From Saccharomonospora piscinae (GTDB lineage Bacteria; Actinomycetota; Actinomycetes; Mycobacteriales; Pseudonocardiaceae): a stretch of DNA of 64,000 nucleotides. Below, one piece after another: positions 34,936 through 41,776 of the stretch (within the stretch, counting starts at the first letter, position 1; the number at the start of each line of letters is the position of its first letter). The DNA is taken from the NCBI RefSeq assembly GCF_005862235.1, contig NZ_VCEK01000007.1:130798-194797 (forward strand). The letters are read 5' to 3'. The notes below the pieces were generated by a model. That model ran no database searches, had not been told where the DNA came from, and was given only the letters and a program-made list of their open reading frames with translations. The position numbers and the translations under genes are program-made.

Positions 34936-35291
34936 GACGACTCTCCCTTCCGCAGCGCGCGTCGCAGGATGTCCGACTCCTCGGGGGTGGCCGACTCCGC
35001 GAAGTGCAACAGGACCTGCTCGACCTCGCCACTGGAGTACAGGACGTCACGCAGGAGGCGCGCGCCGACCTCCTCGCGCGAGTCGGCCGCGGTGTACTCG
35101 TAGGCGCGCCCGGCCTTGTTCCGGCGCACGTAGTCCTTGCCGTGCAGGTTGTCCAGCACGGTCATCACCGTGGTGTAGGCCAGCGGGCGGGACTGGTCCA
35201 ACCGGGCGAGAACGTCGCGGACCCGCAGCGGCTTCTCCGCCGACCACAACACGTCCATCACCTTGGCTTCGAGTTCGCCGAGACCACGCAT
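34932..35291 (-). CDS. BlaI/MecI/CopY-family transcriptional repressor
   Basis: 119 residues, one Penicillinase_R domain: a winged helix beginning LGELEAKVMDVLWSAEKPLR, with LAYTTVMTVLDNLHGKDYVR as the recognition region, then the dimerisation helices. ATG 35291 gives a family-typical N-terminus; a longer reading frame upstream is not supported. It is cotranscribed with the M56 peptidase. Its likely targets are the two TACTA-N7-TAGTA dyads at 33.5 and 36.6 kb; no such dyad is visible in front of its own start. Confidence 0.92.
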   Translation of the reverse strand: MRGLGELEAKVMDVLWSAEKPLRVRDVLARLDQSRPLAYTTVMTVLDNLHGKDYVRRNKAGRAYEYTAADSREEVGARLLRDVLYSSGEVEQVLLHFAESATPEESDILRRALRKGESS

Positions 35292-35331
35292 ACCGTTGCA
35301 CCCCTTCCGCCGCACCGATGATAGGCGCAGC

Positions 35332-36609
35332 TCAGCGGCTCTCATGGGCGACGTAGCCGGGGCCGCTGCCCTCGGTGCGGTCCGAGGGACCGTCTCCCGG
35401 CTCCGGCGGGAGCGGTGTGAGGAGCCTGGCCGCCGTGGCCGCCACCGGTACCTCCCAGTCCCCGTCGGCGACGACCTTCCCCGTGCGGACGTCGATCGCC
35501 GTCGACCGTCCGGCGCGGGTGCCGTATCCGGTGCCCTCGTGAGCCAGGGTGATCTCCAGGGAGCCGACACCACCGTCCTCACGCCAGAGCTGCTCGCCGC
35601 TGCCGAGGTCGAACGCGCGGGTGGTGCGGTACTGGTCGAGGCCCGAGACGACGACCGTTCCCGTGCTGGAGTCCACGGTCGTCCGTGCCTCCGGCGCCTC
35701 GCCCAGCGTGGCGATCAGCCGCCCGTGCCGGAGGTCGTGCAGGCTCGTCCGCTCGCCGCCGTCCGCGTGTGTCCAGCGCAGTGCGACGACGTCGCCGGTG
35801 GAGGCCGAGCCGGAGTCGAGCAGCTCCACCCGGCGCGGCCCGCCGTCCCAGTCCTGTGGGGCGGCCACGCTCCCGGAGTCCCACAACGTCTCCCCGGTGG
35901 CGGTGTCGACAGCCGTGACCGTGCTCCCGTCGCCGAACAGGCCGGTGCCGTGGTGCTCGTACACCGGGGCCGCGCCCTCGGCGGGCGGCTCGACCGGGGT
36001 GCCCGAGTGGGCCGCGAGCATCACGCGCTCGGACTGCTCGCCGCCGACGACCGACGGCGTGGCGTCGCCGAAGATCAGTCCGGGCCCGAGCATGGGCCCC
36101 GGCACCCGGGTGGGCCCCCACAACCGGCTGCCGTCGCGCACGTCGTAGGCCTGGGCCGACGTCCGGGTTGCGATCCTGCCCGCCCGGCTGTCGGCGTCGC
36201 TCGCGAGGACCACGGCCGCGGCCTGGTCGCCGACCCGCGTCGTGCCGTAGCCGACGCAGGCGGGGTTGGTGCGCACGCTCCACCGGGTGCTCCCGTCCCC
36301 GGCAACGCCGACGATCGACAGGTCCGCCTCGTCGTCGGCGGGAAAGACCAGGCCGACGAACATCTGCCCGCCGGTGCGCGGGACATCGTCGAACGGCGCC
36401 GTCCAGCGGGCCGGTGAGGTGTCGGGCCCGGGTGGGTCGGCGTCCGCCGGAGGAGGGGTGGCCGTCCGGGGCGTCCGGTCGACGACCGGCGTCGGCAGTG
36501 ACCGCTCCGGCGCGGTCCCGGTTCCGCCGTCGCAGGCCGTCAGTGCGACCCCCGCCGCTACCGACGCTGCCGCGAGCAGTGCGAGCGTGCCCGTACCGCG
36601 ATGCCGCAT
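35332..36609 (-). CDS. Lipoprotein with PQQ-type beta-propeller repeats
   Basis: 425 residues. The lipoprotein signal ends in VALTAC, so the mature protein is lipid-anchored outside the membrane. A Pro/Thr-rich linker follows, then repeated blades of the form TGETLWDSG, LGSGEQLWREDGG and RDGSRLWGP, characteristic of PQQ/YncE-like beta-propellers; no cofactor-binding residue is evident. ATG 36609 is chosen because GGGAGGA lies just upstream; ATG 36624 would contain that ribosome site. A TACTA-N7-TAGTA dyad sits 17 bp upstream. It points towards the blaI-M56 pair, from which it is separated by 40 bp. Confidence 0.82.
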   Translation of the reverse strand: MRHRGTGTLALLAAASVAAGVALTACDGGTGTAPERSLPTPVVDRTPRTATPPPADADPPGPDTSPARWTAPFDDVPRTGGQMFVGLVFPADDEADLSIVGVAGDGSTRWSVRTNPACVGYGTTRVGDQAAAVVLASDADSRAGRIATRTSAQAYDVRDGSRLWGPTRVPGPMLGPGLIFGDATPSVVGGEQSERVMLAAHSGTPVEPPAEGAAPVYEHHGTGLFGDGSTVTAVDTATGETLWDSGSVAAPQDWDGGPRRVELLDSGSASTGDVVALRWTHADGGERTSLHDLRHGRLIATLGEAPEARTTVDSSTGTVVVSGLDQYRTTRAFDLGSGEQLWREDGGVGSLEITLAHEGTGYGTRAGRSTAIDVRTGKVVADGDWEVPVAATAARLLTPLPPEPGDGPSDRTEGSGPGYVAHESR

Positions 36610-36625
36610 CGTTCCTCCCGCCATA

Positions 36626-36646
36626 TCTACTAGGGCACATAGTAGA
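36626..36646 (-). promoter_or_regulatory. Second inverted repeat, probable BlaI/MecI-family operator
   Basis: TCTACTA and TAGTAGA are perfect 7-bp arms separated by GGGCACA; the core is again TACTA-N7-TAGTA, matching the dyad at 33494-33510. It lies 17 bp upstream of the preferred ATG of the beta-propeller lipoprotein and beyond the end of the ArsR-type gene. If both sites are bound by the BlaI-type regulator, the lipoprotein and the thiol-redox genes form one regulon. Confidence 0.7.
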
Positions 36647-36666
36647 CAGGGTGGCGGTCGGGTGGT

Positions 36667-37053
36667 TCAGGGTGCCGGTGTACCGGCGTTTTGTGGCGCG
36701 GTGCCCGCCGGGTCCTGGCGCAGGCCCAGTCGCAGGTGCTCGATGTGGTAGACGGCCTCGTCCAGCAGCATCGCGACGTGGCTGTCGTAGAGGCTGTACA
36801 CGATGCTGCGACCCCGGCGGGTGCCGGTGACCAGGCCGAGGTTGCGCAGGAGCCGGAGCTGGTGCGACACGGCGGAGGTCTCCATGTCGACGTCGTCGGC
36901 CAGTTCGGTCACCGCGCACGCCCCCGCGCGCAGCCGGGTCAGGATCAGCAGTCGGCTGGGGGTGGCCAGTGCCTGCAGCGTCGTGGCCACCGTGGCGGCG
37001 TCCTCGGCGCTCAGGTGGGCCGGTGGCGCGTGCCCCGGCGGTTCGTGGCCCAT
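36667..37053 (-). CDS. ArsR/SmtB-family metal sensor, NmtR-like
   Basis: 128 residues. A winged helix-turn-helix (SAVSHQLRLLRNLGLVTGTR in part) is followed by helix alpha5 with the metal set Asp90, His92, His103, His106 (D-x-H-x10-H-x-x-H), one residue offset from M. tuberculosis NmtR (D91, H93, H104, H107). The N-terminus begins MGHEPPGH, like NmtR, whose N-terminal His completes the Ni/Co site. It therefore probably derepresses on Ni(II) or Co(II), though Zn(II) cannot be excluded. It is divergent from an MFS transporter, with a 12-2-12 operator between. Confidence 0.88.
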   Translation of the reverse strand: MGHEPPGHAPPAHLSAEDAATVATTLQALATPSRLLILTRLRAGACAVTELADDVDMETSAVSHQLRLLRNLGLVTGTRRGRSIVYSLYDSHVAMLLDEAVYHIEHLRLGLRQDPAGTAPQNAGTPAP

Positions 37054-37074
37054 GGCTGAAGTCTAGCGAGCGAC

Positions 37075-37100
37075 AACAACTGAACAGGTCTTCAATTGTT
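37075..37100. promoter_or_regulatory. SmtB/NmtR-type 12-2-12 operator between arsR-type and MFS genes
   Basis: The left half-site AACAACTGAACA and the reverse complement of the right half-site, AACAATTGAAGA, agree at 10 of 12 positions and are separated by GG. TGAACA is the core half-site of SmtB/ArsR operators. It is centred in the 64-bp divergent spacer between the sensor gene (ATG 37053) and the transporter gene (ATG 37118), so one bound dimer pair could repress both. Confidence 0.72.
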
Positions 37101-37117
37101 CTGCTAACCTGCGCCGC

Positions 37118-38392
37118 ATGAGCCCGAGCCACGGCCTCTCCCGGAACACGCTGTTCGGGGACCGCAACTACCGCCATCTCTTCGGCGCCCAGGTGATCGC
37201 CCTGTTCGGCACCGGACTCACCACGGTGGCCCTCGGCCTGCTGGCCTACGACCTGGCCGGTGCCGGTGCGGGGGCGGTGCTCGGCACCGCGCTGGCGATC
37301 AAAATGGTCGCCTATGTCGTGCTCGCGCCGGTGGTGGGTGCGGTCGCCGACCGGATACCGCGACGGGCGTGGCTGGTGGGCTCGGACGCGGTGCGGGCCT
37401 CGGTGGTGCTCGCCCTGCCGTTCGTGACGGAGATCTGGCAGGTGTACGTGCTGATCGCCGTGTTGCAGTCGGCGTCGGCCGCGTTCACACCGACCTTCCA
37501 GGCCGTGCTGCCGGACCTCCTTCCCGACGAGAGCCGCTACACGAGGGCGTTGTCGGCGTCGCAGCTCGCGTCGAGCATGGAGACCCTGCTCAGCCCGGTG
37601 CTGGCCGCCGTGGCACTCAGCGTGCTCAGCTTCCACTGGTTGTTCGTGGGCACCAGCGCCGGATTCGTCGTCTCGGCCGTGCTCGTGCTGACGGCACGGC
37701 TGCCCCGGGCTCGGCCGAGCACCCGGACGGGCCTGCGAGAACGCCTGGCAGCGGGAACGCGGATCTTCCTCGCGACTCCCCGCCTGCGTGGAGTGCTGGC
37801 GCTGAACCTCGCGGTCGCCGGGGCTGGTGCGGTGGTGGTGGTCAACACGGTCAACTACGTACGCGACGCGCTGGGCCGCTCGGAGGCGGACGTCGCGTGG
37901 CTGCTGGGCGCACACGGCGTGGGCACCATGCTCGTGGCGCTGACGTTGCCACGGGTCCTGGACCGGGTGCCGGAGCGGCAGGTCATGCTCACCGGAGCGG
38001 CGGCGCTGTGTGCCGGTGTGTGCTCGGCGGTCGCGTTGTCGACGGCGCAGACGGGTGAGTGGCGCTGGCCGGTCGCCGTCGTCGCCTGGATGGTGAGCGG
38101 CAGTGGCGCGGGGCTGGTGCTCACGCCGATCGGCAGGGTGTTGCGCCGCTGCGCCGACGAGGCCGACCGGCCCGCTCTGTTCGCCGCCCAGTTCTCCCTG
38201 TCCCACGCCTGCTGGCTGGTGAGCTACCCCGTCGCGGGCTGGCTCGTCACCGCGGCCGGATTCACGACGGGCTGGCTGGTGCTGGCGCTGCTCACCCTGG
38301 CCGGAGCCGTGGCCGCGACCCGCCTGTGGCCGCGACACGACCTCGTCGCGCACGACCCCGGCACCGAAAAGGGCATCGCGTTAGGGTCGTAG
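37118..38392 (+). CDS. MFS transporter, probable metal (Ni/Co) exporter
   Basis: 424 residues, twelve predicted membrane helices. The MFS loop motif between TM2 and TM3 reads [13 protein letters not shown]. The EntS/NreB-like opening ([20 protein letters not shown]) and [15 protein letters not shown] are typical of this group. Substrate assignment rests on its divergent partner, an NmtR-type sensor with Ni/Co ligands; NreB-type MFS proteins export nickel. The sequence itself shows no His-rich C-terminal tail, which some NreB proteins have. Alternative: drug or siderophore exporter. Confidence 0.85.
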   Translation: MSPSHGLSRNTLFGDRNYRHLFGAQVIALFGTGLTTVALGLLAYDLAGAGAGAVLGTALAIKMVAYVVLAPVVGAVADRIPRRAWLVGSDAVRASVVLALPFVTEIWQVYVLIAVLQSASAAFTPTFQAVLPDLLPDESRYTRALSASQLASSMETLLSPVLAAVALSVLSFHWLFVGTSAGFVVSAVLVLTARLPRARPSTRTGLRERLAAGTRIFLATPRLRGVLALNLAVAGAGAVVVVNTVNYVRDALGRSEADVAWLLGAHGVGTMLVALTLPRVLDRVPERQVMLTGAAALCAGVCSAVALSTAQTGEWRWPVAVVAWMVSGSGAGLVLTPIGRVLRRCADEADRPALFAAQFSLSHACWLVSYPVAGWLVTAAGFTTGWLVLALLTLAGAVAATRLWPRHDLVAHDPGTEKGIALGS

Positions 38393-38411
38393 TCCCCGAG
38401 GGAGGTCCGCG

Positions 38412-38744
38412 GTGCTGGTGTTGCGTTCGATCGCGCTGTTCGTGCTGGCCGCGCTGGCGGAGATCGGCGGAGCCTGGCTCGTCTGGCAGGGCGTACGGGA
38501 ACACCGGGGCTGGATCTGGATCGGAGCCGGAGTGCTCGCCCTCGGTGCGTACGGGTTCGTGGCGACCTGGCAACCGGACCCGCACTTCGGCCGCATCCTC
38601 GCCGCCTATGGCGGGGTGTTCGTCGCCGGGTCGCTGGTGTGGGGCATGGTGCTGGACGGCTACCGGCCGGACCGGTTCGACGTGATCGGCGCGTTGCTGT
38701 GCCTCTCCGGGGTCGCGGTGATCATGTATGCCCCTCGTGGATGA
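38412..38744 (+). CDS. YnfA/UPF0060 family small membrane protein
   Basis: 110 residues, four membrane helices in the SMR-like layout. Family motifs are [13 protein letters not shown] at the end of helix 1, [19 protein letters not shown], and [23 protein letters not shown] at the C-terminus (read in part). YnfA proteins resemble small multidrug/guanidinium transporters, but the substrate is usually unknown. The GTG start follows the MFS gene by 19 bp, so it may be co-expressed with it. It overlaps the convergent methyltransferase gene by 23 bp. Confidence 0.9.
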   Translation: MLVLRSIALFVLAALAEIGGAWLVWQGVREHRGWIWIGAGVLALGAYGFVATWQPDPHFGRILAAYGGVFVAGSLVWGMVLDGYRPDRFDVIGALLCLSGVAVIMYAPRG

Positions 38745-39525
38745 GCGTGGCGAGCAACAGGTGTACTCGTACCTCCTCCACGAACGGCGCATGGGCCTCC
38801 ACCGCGCGGGTGAGCGATTCGGTCAGCGCGGGGCGCCGGTCCGGAGCGGGCAGCAGGTCGGCCGACATGGCCGAGTAGACCCCGCCGACGAGCTGCTCCA
38901 TGCTCAGCTCGTCGGTATAGGCCACCGTCCGGGTCCGCACGGTGAAGCCCGCGTCCGCCAGCGCCGTGCGATAGGCGCGGCGGCTCTTCTCGTCCGTGCC
39001 GCACCGGGCCGTGAGCGGGTGGCCGACCCACTCGGCCAGTGCGCCGTTGAGCGCCCGCGACCACGGTGTGTCCTGCTGCCACAGTGGAAGCCCGTTGGTC
39101 ACCACGGCGACACCGCCACCGGGGCGCAACAACGGCGGGAGCCGGGCGAACAGTGTCTCGTGATCCATCCAGTGCAGTGCCTGCGCGATGGTGACGCAGG
39201 CCAGCCCGCCGTCGCCGACGGCGGCATGCAGCGCGGGCATGTCGGTGTCGCCACCCAGTAGCCACAGCGCGTTGGTGACGCCGTGTTCGCCGGCCTCGGC
39301 GCGGGCGCGGGCCAGCATGTCCGCTTCCGGATCGAGGCCGATCACCGCGCCGACCCGGCCCGAGAGCGCGAGGGTGAGTTGTCCGGTGCCGCAACCGACA
39401 TCGGCCACGGTGTCGTCGGGGCCGAGCGCGAACGCGTCGACAAGTCGCCGCACGACGGCATCGGGATAGCCGCGCCGGTAGCGGTGGTAGAAGTCCACGA
39501 CCTCACCACGGAATCCCTGGGACAT
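38722..39525 (-). CDS. Class I SAM-dependent methyltransferase
   Basis: 267 residues. Motif I is [14 protein letters not shown], the acidic strand-2 end is [13 protein letters not shown], and [10 protein letters not shown] marks the active-site loop of small-molecule or tRNA-wobble-type methyltransferases (Tam/YafE-like). The N-terminal [14 protein letters not shown] is typical of this subgroup. ATG 39525 is preferred (GGTGG just upstream); an in-frame ATG at 39609 is possible. Substrate unknown. Confidence 0.82.
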   Translation of the reverse strand: MSQGFRGEVVDFYHRYRRGYPDAVVRRLVDAFALGPDDTVADVGCGTGQLTLALSGRVGAVIGLDPEADMLARARAEAGEHGVTNALWLLGGDTDMPALHAAVGDGGLACVTIAQALHWMDHETLFARLPPLLRPGGGVAVVTNGLPLWQQDTPWSRALNGALAEWVGHPLTARCGTDEKSRRAYRTALADAGFTVRTRTVAYTDELSMEQLVGGVYSAMSADLLPAPDRRPALTESLTRAVEAHAPFVEEVRVHLLLATLIHEGHT

Positions 39526-39635
39526 GTCACCACCGTGGCCGACCGGTGTGTGCGGGGCCACCATTTTCGTGACCAGCGAACATGCGCGCCACGGCCGCTT
39601 CCCGTCCACCGGTGCGCGGGGCTAGGGTGATCCGC

Positions 39636-40502
39636 ATGGACCGCGCCGAAGCCCAGCAACTCGCGTCGCGCGCTCACGCGGCGCTGGAGCCGTTGCACGC
39701 GTTCGTCTACTTCGCCCCGGAGGTCGAGCAGTCCTTCACGGCGGCGGGACTGGACAGTGCACGGGGGCGATACTTCGCGGGTCGGGCGGCACCGTTGGGT
39801 GCCGTGGGGGCCAGCGTGGTCACCGCGACCTTCTACAACTTCAACCACCGGCTCGTCGCGAGGCACATCCCGCACGCCTGGTCCGTTGTGGAGCCCGCCG
39901 AGCTGGTGAAACTGCGGTTCGCCGGGGCCGAGGCGGCACTGCGGCGTCTGCTCGGGGACGCGGCGGCCTCCGACGAGGTGACCGAACTCGCCGGGCTGGT
40001 CCGCGAGGCCGCGGAGGCGTGCTCGCCCGAAGGGCGCCCGCTGTTCGCCGGTCATGCCGACCTCGGCTGGCCCGACGGGCCGGTTGCCGCCCTCTGGCAC
40101 GGTGCCACCCTGCTGCGGGAACACCGCGGGGACGGTCATATCGCGGCGCTGGTCGCCGAGGGGCTGCCCGGTCTGCAGGCGCTGGTCAGCCACATCGCGC
40201 AGGGCAACAGCTTCCGGGCCGAGGCCGCGAAGAAGCTGCGCGGCTGGACCGACGAGGACTGGGCAGGCGCCGAGCAGGCGTTGCGCGAGCGTGGTGTCCT
40301 CGGCGACGACGGCGGTCTCACCGACGAGGGCAGGGCGATGCGCGCGGCGCTGGAGGAGCGCACCGACCACGCCGCGGCCGGCCCCTACCGGGCCGTCGGC
40401 GCCGAGAAGTCGGCGAGGATCGCCGAACTCGCCAAGCCGCTGTCGCGCGCGGTGCGCAAGGCGGGCGCCTTCCCGAGGGAACTTTTCACGCAGCGATCCT
40501 GA
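39636..40502 (+). CDS. SCO6745-like helical protein of unknown function
   Basis: 288 residues of the SCO6745 family, widespread in actinobacteria: FVYFAPEVEQSFTAAGL near the start, GYFAGRAAPLGAVG-like and the conserved TFYNFNHRLVARHIPHAW segment, PLFAGHADLGWPD in the middle, and a C-terminal winged-helix-like GWTDEDWAGAEQALRERGV that resembles MarR-type wHTH domains. Its function is unknown. A palindromic hairpin starts 13 bp after the stop. Confidence 0.8.
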   Translation: MDRAEAQQLASRAHAALEPLHAFVYFAPEVEQSFTAAGLDSARGRYFAGRAAPLGAVGASVVTATFYNFNHRLVARHIPHAWSVVEPAELVKLRFAGAEAALRRLLGDAAASDEVTELAGLVREAAEACSPEGRPLFAGHADLGWPDGPVAALWHGATLLREHRGDGHIAALVAEGLPGLQALVSHIAQGNSFRAEAAKKLRGWTDEDWAGAEQALRERGVLGDDGGLTDEGRAMRAALEERTDHAAAGPYRAVGAEKSARIAELAKPLSRAVRKAGAFPRELFTQRS

Positions 40503-40515
40503 GCGGGATGCCGCG

Positions 40516-40556
40516 AAGGCCACCCTCACTGCGTCTCACGCAGCGAAGGTGGCCTG
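40516..40556. repeat. Imperfect palindrome / hairpin downstream of the SCO6745-like gene
   Basis: Arms at 40516-40534 and 40538-40556 pair at 16 of 19 positions across a 3-base loop (CTC); the outer AGGCCACC/GGTGGCCT is perfect. It may act as an intrinsic-type terminator, but the AAGGCCACC...GGTGGCCT form also looks like a dispersed intergenic palindrome found in related actinomycetes (recalled, unverified). Confidence 0.65.
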
Positions 40557-41011
40557 CACTGCACCCGCCCACCGCGAGAATCGCCCGTTCGGATGAGGCT
40601 GGCGTGCGCCACGCGGGCGACGCCCAACGGTGGTGCGGACCACTTCGCGGAGTCTGTCGTGGCCCCCGCCCAGGGCATGGTTCACTGTCTTAGCGGTCAC
40701 CGACCGAGGGACTCGTGGCACACACTGTGAGGGGGATCGGCGCGGATGAGTGAGTGTCGACACCGGGGGCGGCGCCCCGTCGGGTCGAACGCGCACCGTC
40801 ACGACGGTCCCGCCGGACTGGGGGACGAACTCGTCCGAGTGTGTGAGATCACGCAGGGAGGCCGAGTGGATTGGTCGTGGCTTCGGGGCAGACCTTTGAC
40901 CCCCACCAGTCATCACGCCATGATGTTGTTTGAACACGGCACGTGCTGGAAACCCGGCGCGGCGCACACCGGTGCGCAGCGCTCCACACCCCGGGCACTC
41001 GGGAGTACGCG
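40557..41011. other. Gene-free leader before the type IV secretion-like cluster
   Basis: About 455 bp with no convincing coding region; a short frame at 40746-41015 has no recognisable protein features. Small perfect hairpins are visible: ACCGT/ACGGT near 40796-40809 and GCGCAC/GTGCGC at 40962-40977, the latter 34 bp before the first cluster gene. No riboswitch consensus was recognised. It most likely holds the promoter and 5' leader of the cluster. Confidence 0.55.
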
Positions 41012-41281
41012 ATGACCACGATGACGCTTGCGACACTCGCGCAGGCCGAGCTCGACACGGGCAACGTCCGTAACTGGATTCTGGACAACATCATCCCGCT
41101 CGTGCTGCTCGCCGTCGCCCTGCTGTTGCTGTGGCTCGGCGGTGGGAAGGGAGACAACGCGGGCGTGATGCGCAGGCTCGCTGGCGTGGTGATCGCGCTC
41201 GCGATCGTCGGCCTCGCCGTGAGCGGGCTGGGCGTCGACGTCGGCGAGTGGCTGGCCAGCCTGTTCACGAGTTCGAGTTGA
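41012..41281 (+). CDS. Small two-helix membrane protein, VirB2/TrbC-like position
   Basis: 89 residues. A short N-terminal stretch, then two membrane helices (IIPLVLLAVALLLLWLG and LAGVVIALAIVGLAVSGLG) separated by a short basic loop and a C-terminal VGEWLASLFTSSS. Size and topology are those of the pilin-like or TrbC/PrgI small proteins that start type IV secretion operons. ATG 41012 has GGGAG upstream. No sequence motif proves the identity; it rests on the gene order with the VirB3-, VirB4- and VirB6-like genes that follow within a few bases. Confidence 0.75.
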   Translation: MTTMTLATLAQAELDTGNVRNWILDNIIPLVLLAVALLLLWLGGGKGDNAGVMRRLAGVVIALAIVGLAVSGLGVDVGEWLASLFTSSS

Positions 41282-41296
41282 CGTAGGGCTCGCGCG

Positions 41297-41773
41297 GTGC
41301 GCATCCGAACTGACGACGAGATCTACCGCGTCGACGCGGTGTGGCTCGGTCCGCCGAAGGCGACCTTCCCGTGGCGGGCCCGCTACGTGGCCTGGGGCGT
41401 CGGGATTCCGGTCTTCCTCGTGGTTCTCGGCGTGGAACGGCAGGTCGGAATCGGCTTCGGGTTCTTCTCGACGGCGTGGGCGTTCGTCATCACCATCGCG
41501 CTCACCCGCATCATCACGTCGAAGATCAGCCACGAACGGCCACTCGGCGCGGTGTTCACCATGTGGTGGCGCGAGCTGCACTCACCGCGCGAGCGCCGGA
41601 CCGGAACGGGGGGTGCCGCGAGCGCGAGCAAGATCAGAGTGAACGCCCGGCGGCCCAGACCGCGAGAACGCCGGAGAGGGGCCCGGCGCGGCGCGGCGCC
41701 CCCACCCGTCCCGTATCCGCCAGACAACCCAGCACGAGCGCACCGTCGCCCTCCGGCGGCGGTCGGGAGGTAG
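41297..41773 (+). CDS. VirB3/PrgI/TcpE-like membrane protein
   Basis: 158 residues: an N-terminal cytoplasmic RIRTDDEIYRVDAVWLGPPKA-type start (read in part), two close membrane helices (VAWGVGIPVFLVVLGV and FFSTAWAFVITIALTRII), then a strongly basic, Pro/Arg-rich tail of about 60 residues. Small two-helix proteins directly before a VirB4 ATPase are VirB3/PrgI/TcpE-type components that help anchor the ATPase. The start is GTG 41297, 15 bp after the previous stop; the next gene begins 3 bp after its TAG. The basic tail is unusual and may contact the ATPase or acidic lipids (inference). Confidence 0.7.
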   Translation: MRIRTDDEIYRVDAVWLGPPKATFPWRARYVAWGVGIPVFLVVLGVERQVGIGFGFFSTAWAFVITIALTRIITSKISHERPLGAVFTMWWRELHSPRERRTGTGGAASASKIRVNARRPRPRERRRGARRGAAPPPVPYPPDNPARAHRRPPAAVGR

Positions 41774-41776
41774 TCG

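Noticed and set aside
34932-36646. Beta-lactam resistance locus because of the BlaI/M56 pair
   Set aside because: No beta-lactamase or penicillin-binding gene is present and the M56 protein lacks the sensor domain.
35579-38353. Minus-strand frame of over 900 codons across the lipoprotein, ArsR and MFS genes
   Set aside because: Crosses several real genes and operators in the wrong frame; no domain signature.
40557-41011. Cyclic-di-AMP or other riboswitch in the leader before a cluster with an NlpC/P60 gene
   Set aside because: No matching consensus blocks were recognised; only short ordinary hairpins.
40746-41015. Possible 89-codon gene in the leader of the secretion-like cluster
   Set aside because: No ribosome site worth mention, His/Arg-rich non-descript translation, and it overlaps the start of the real small membrane protein gene.
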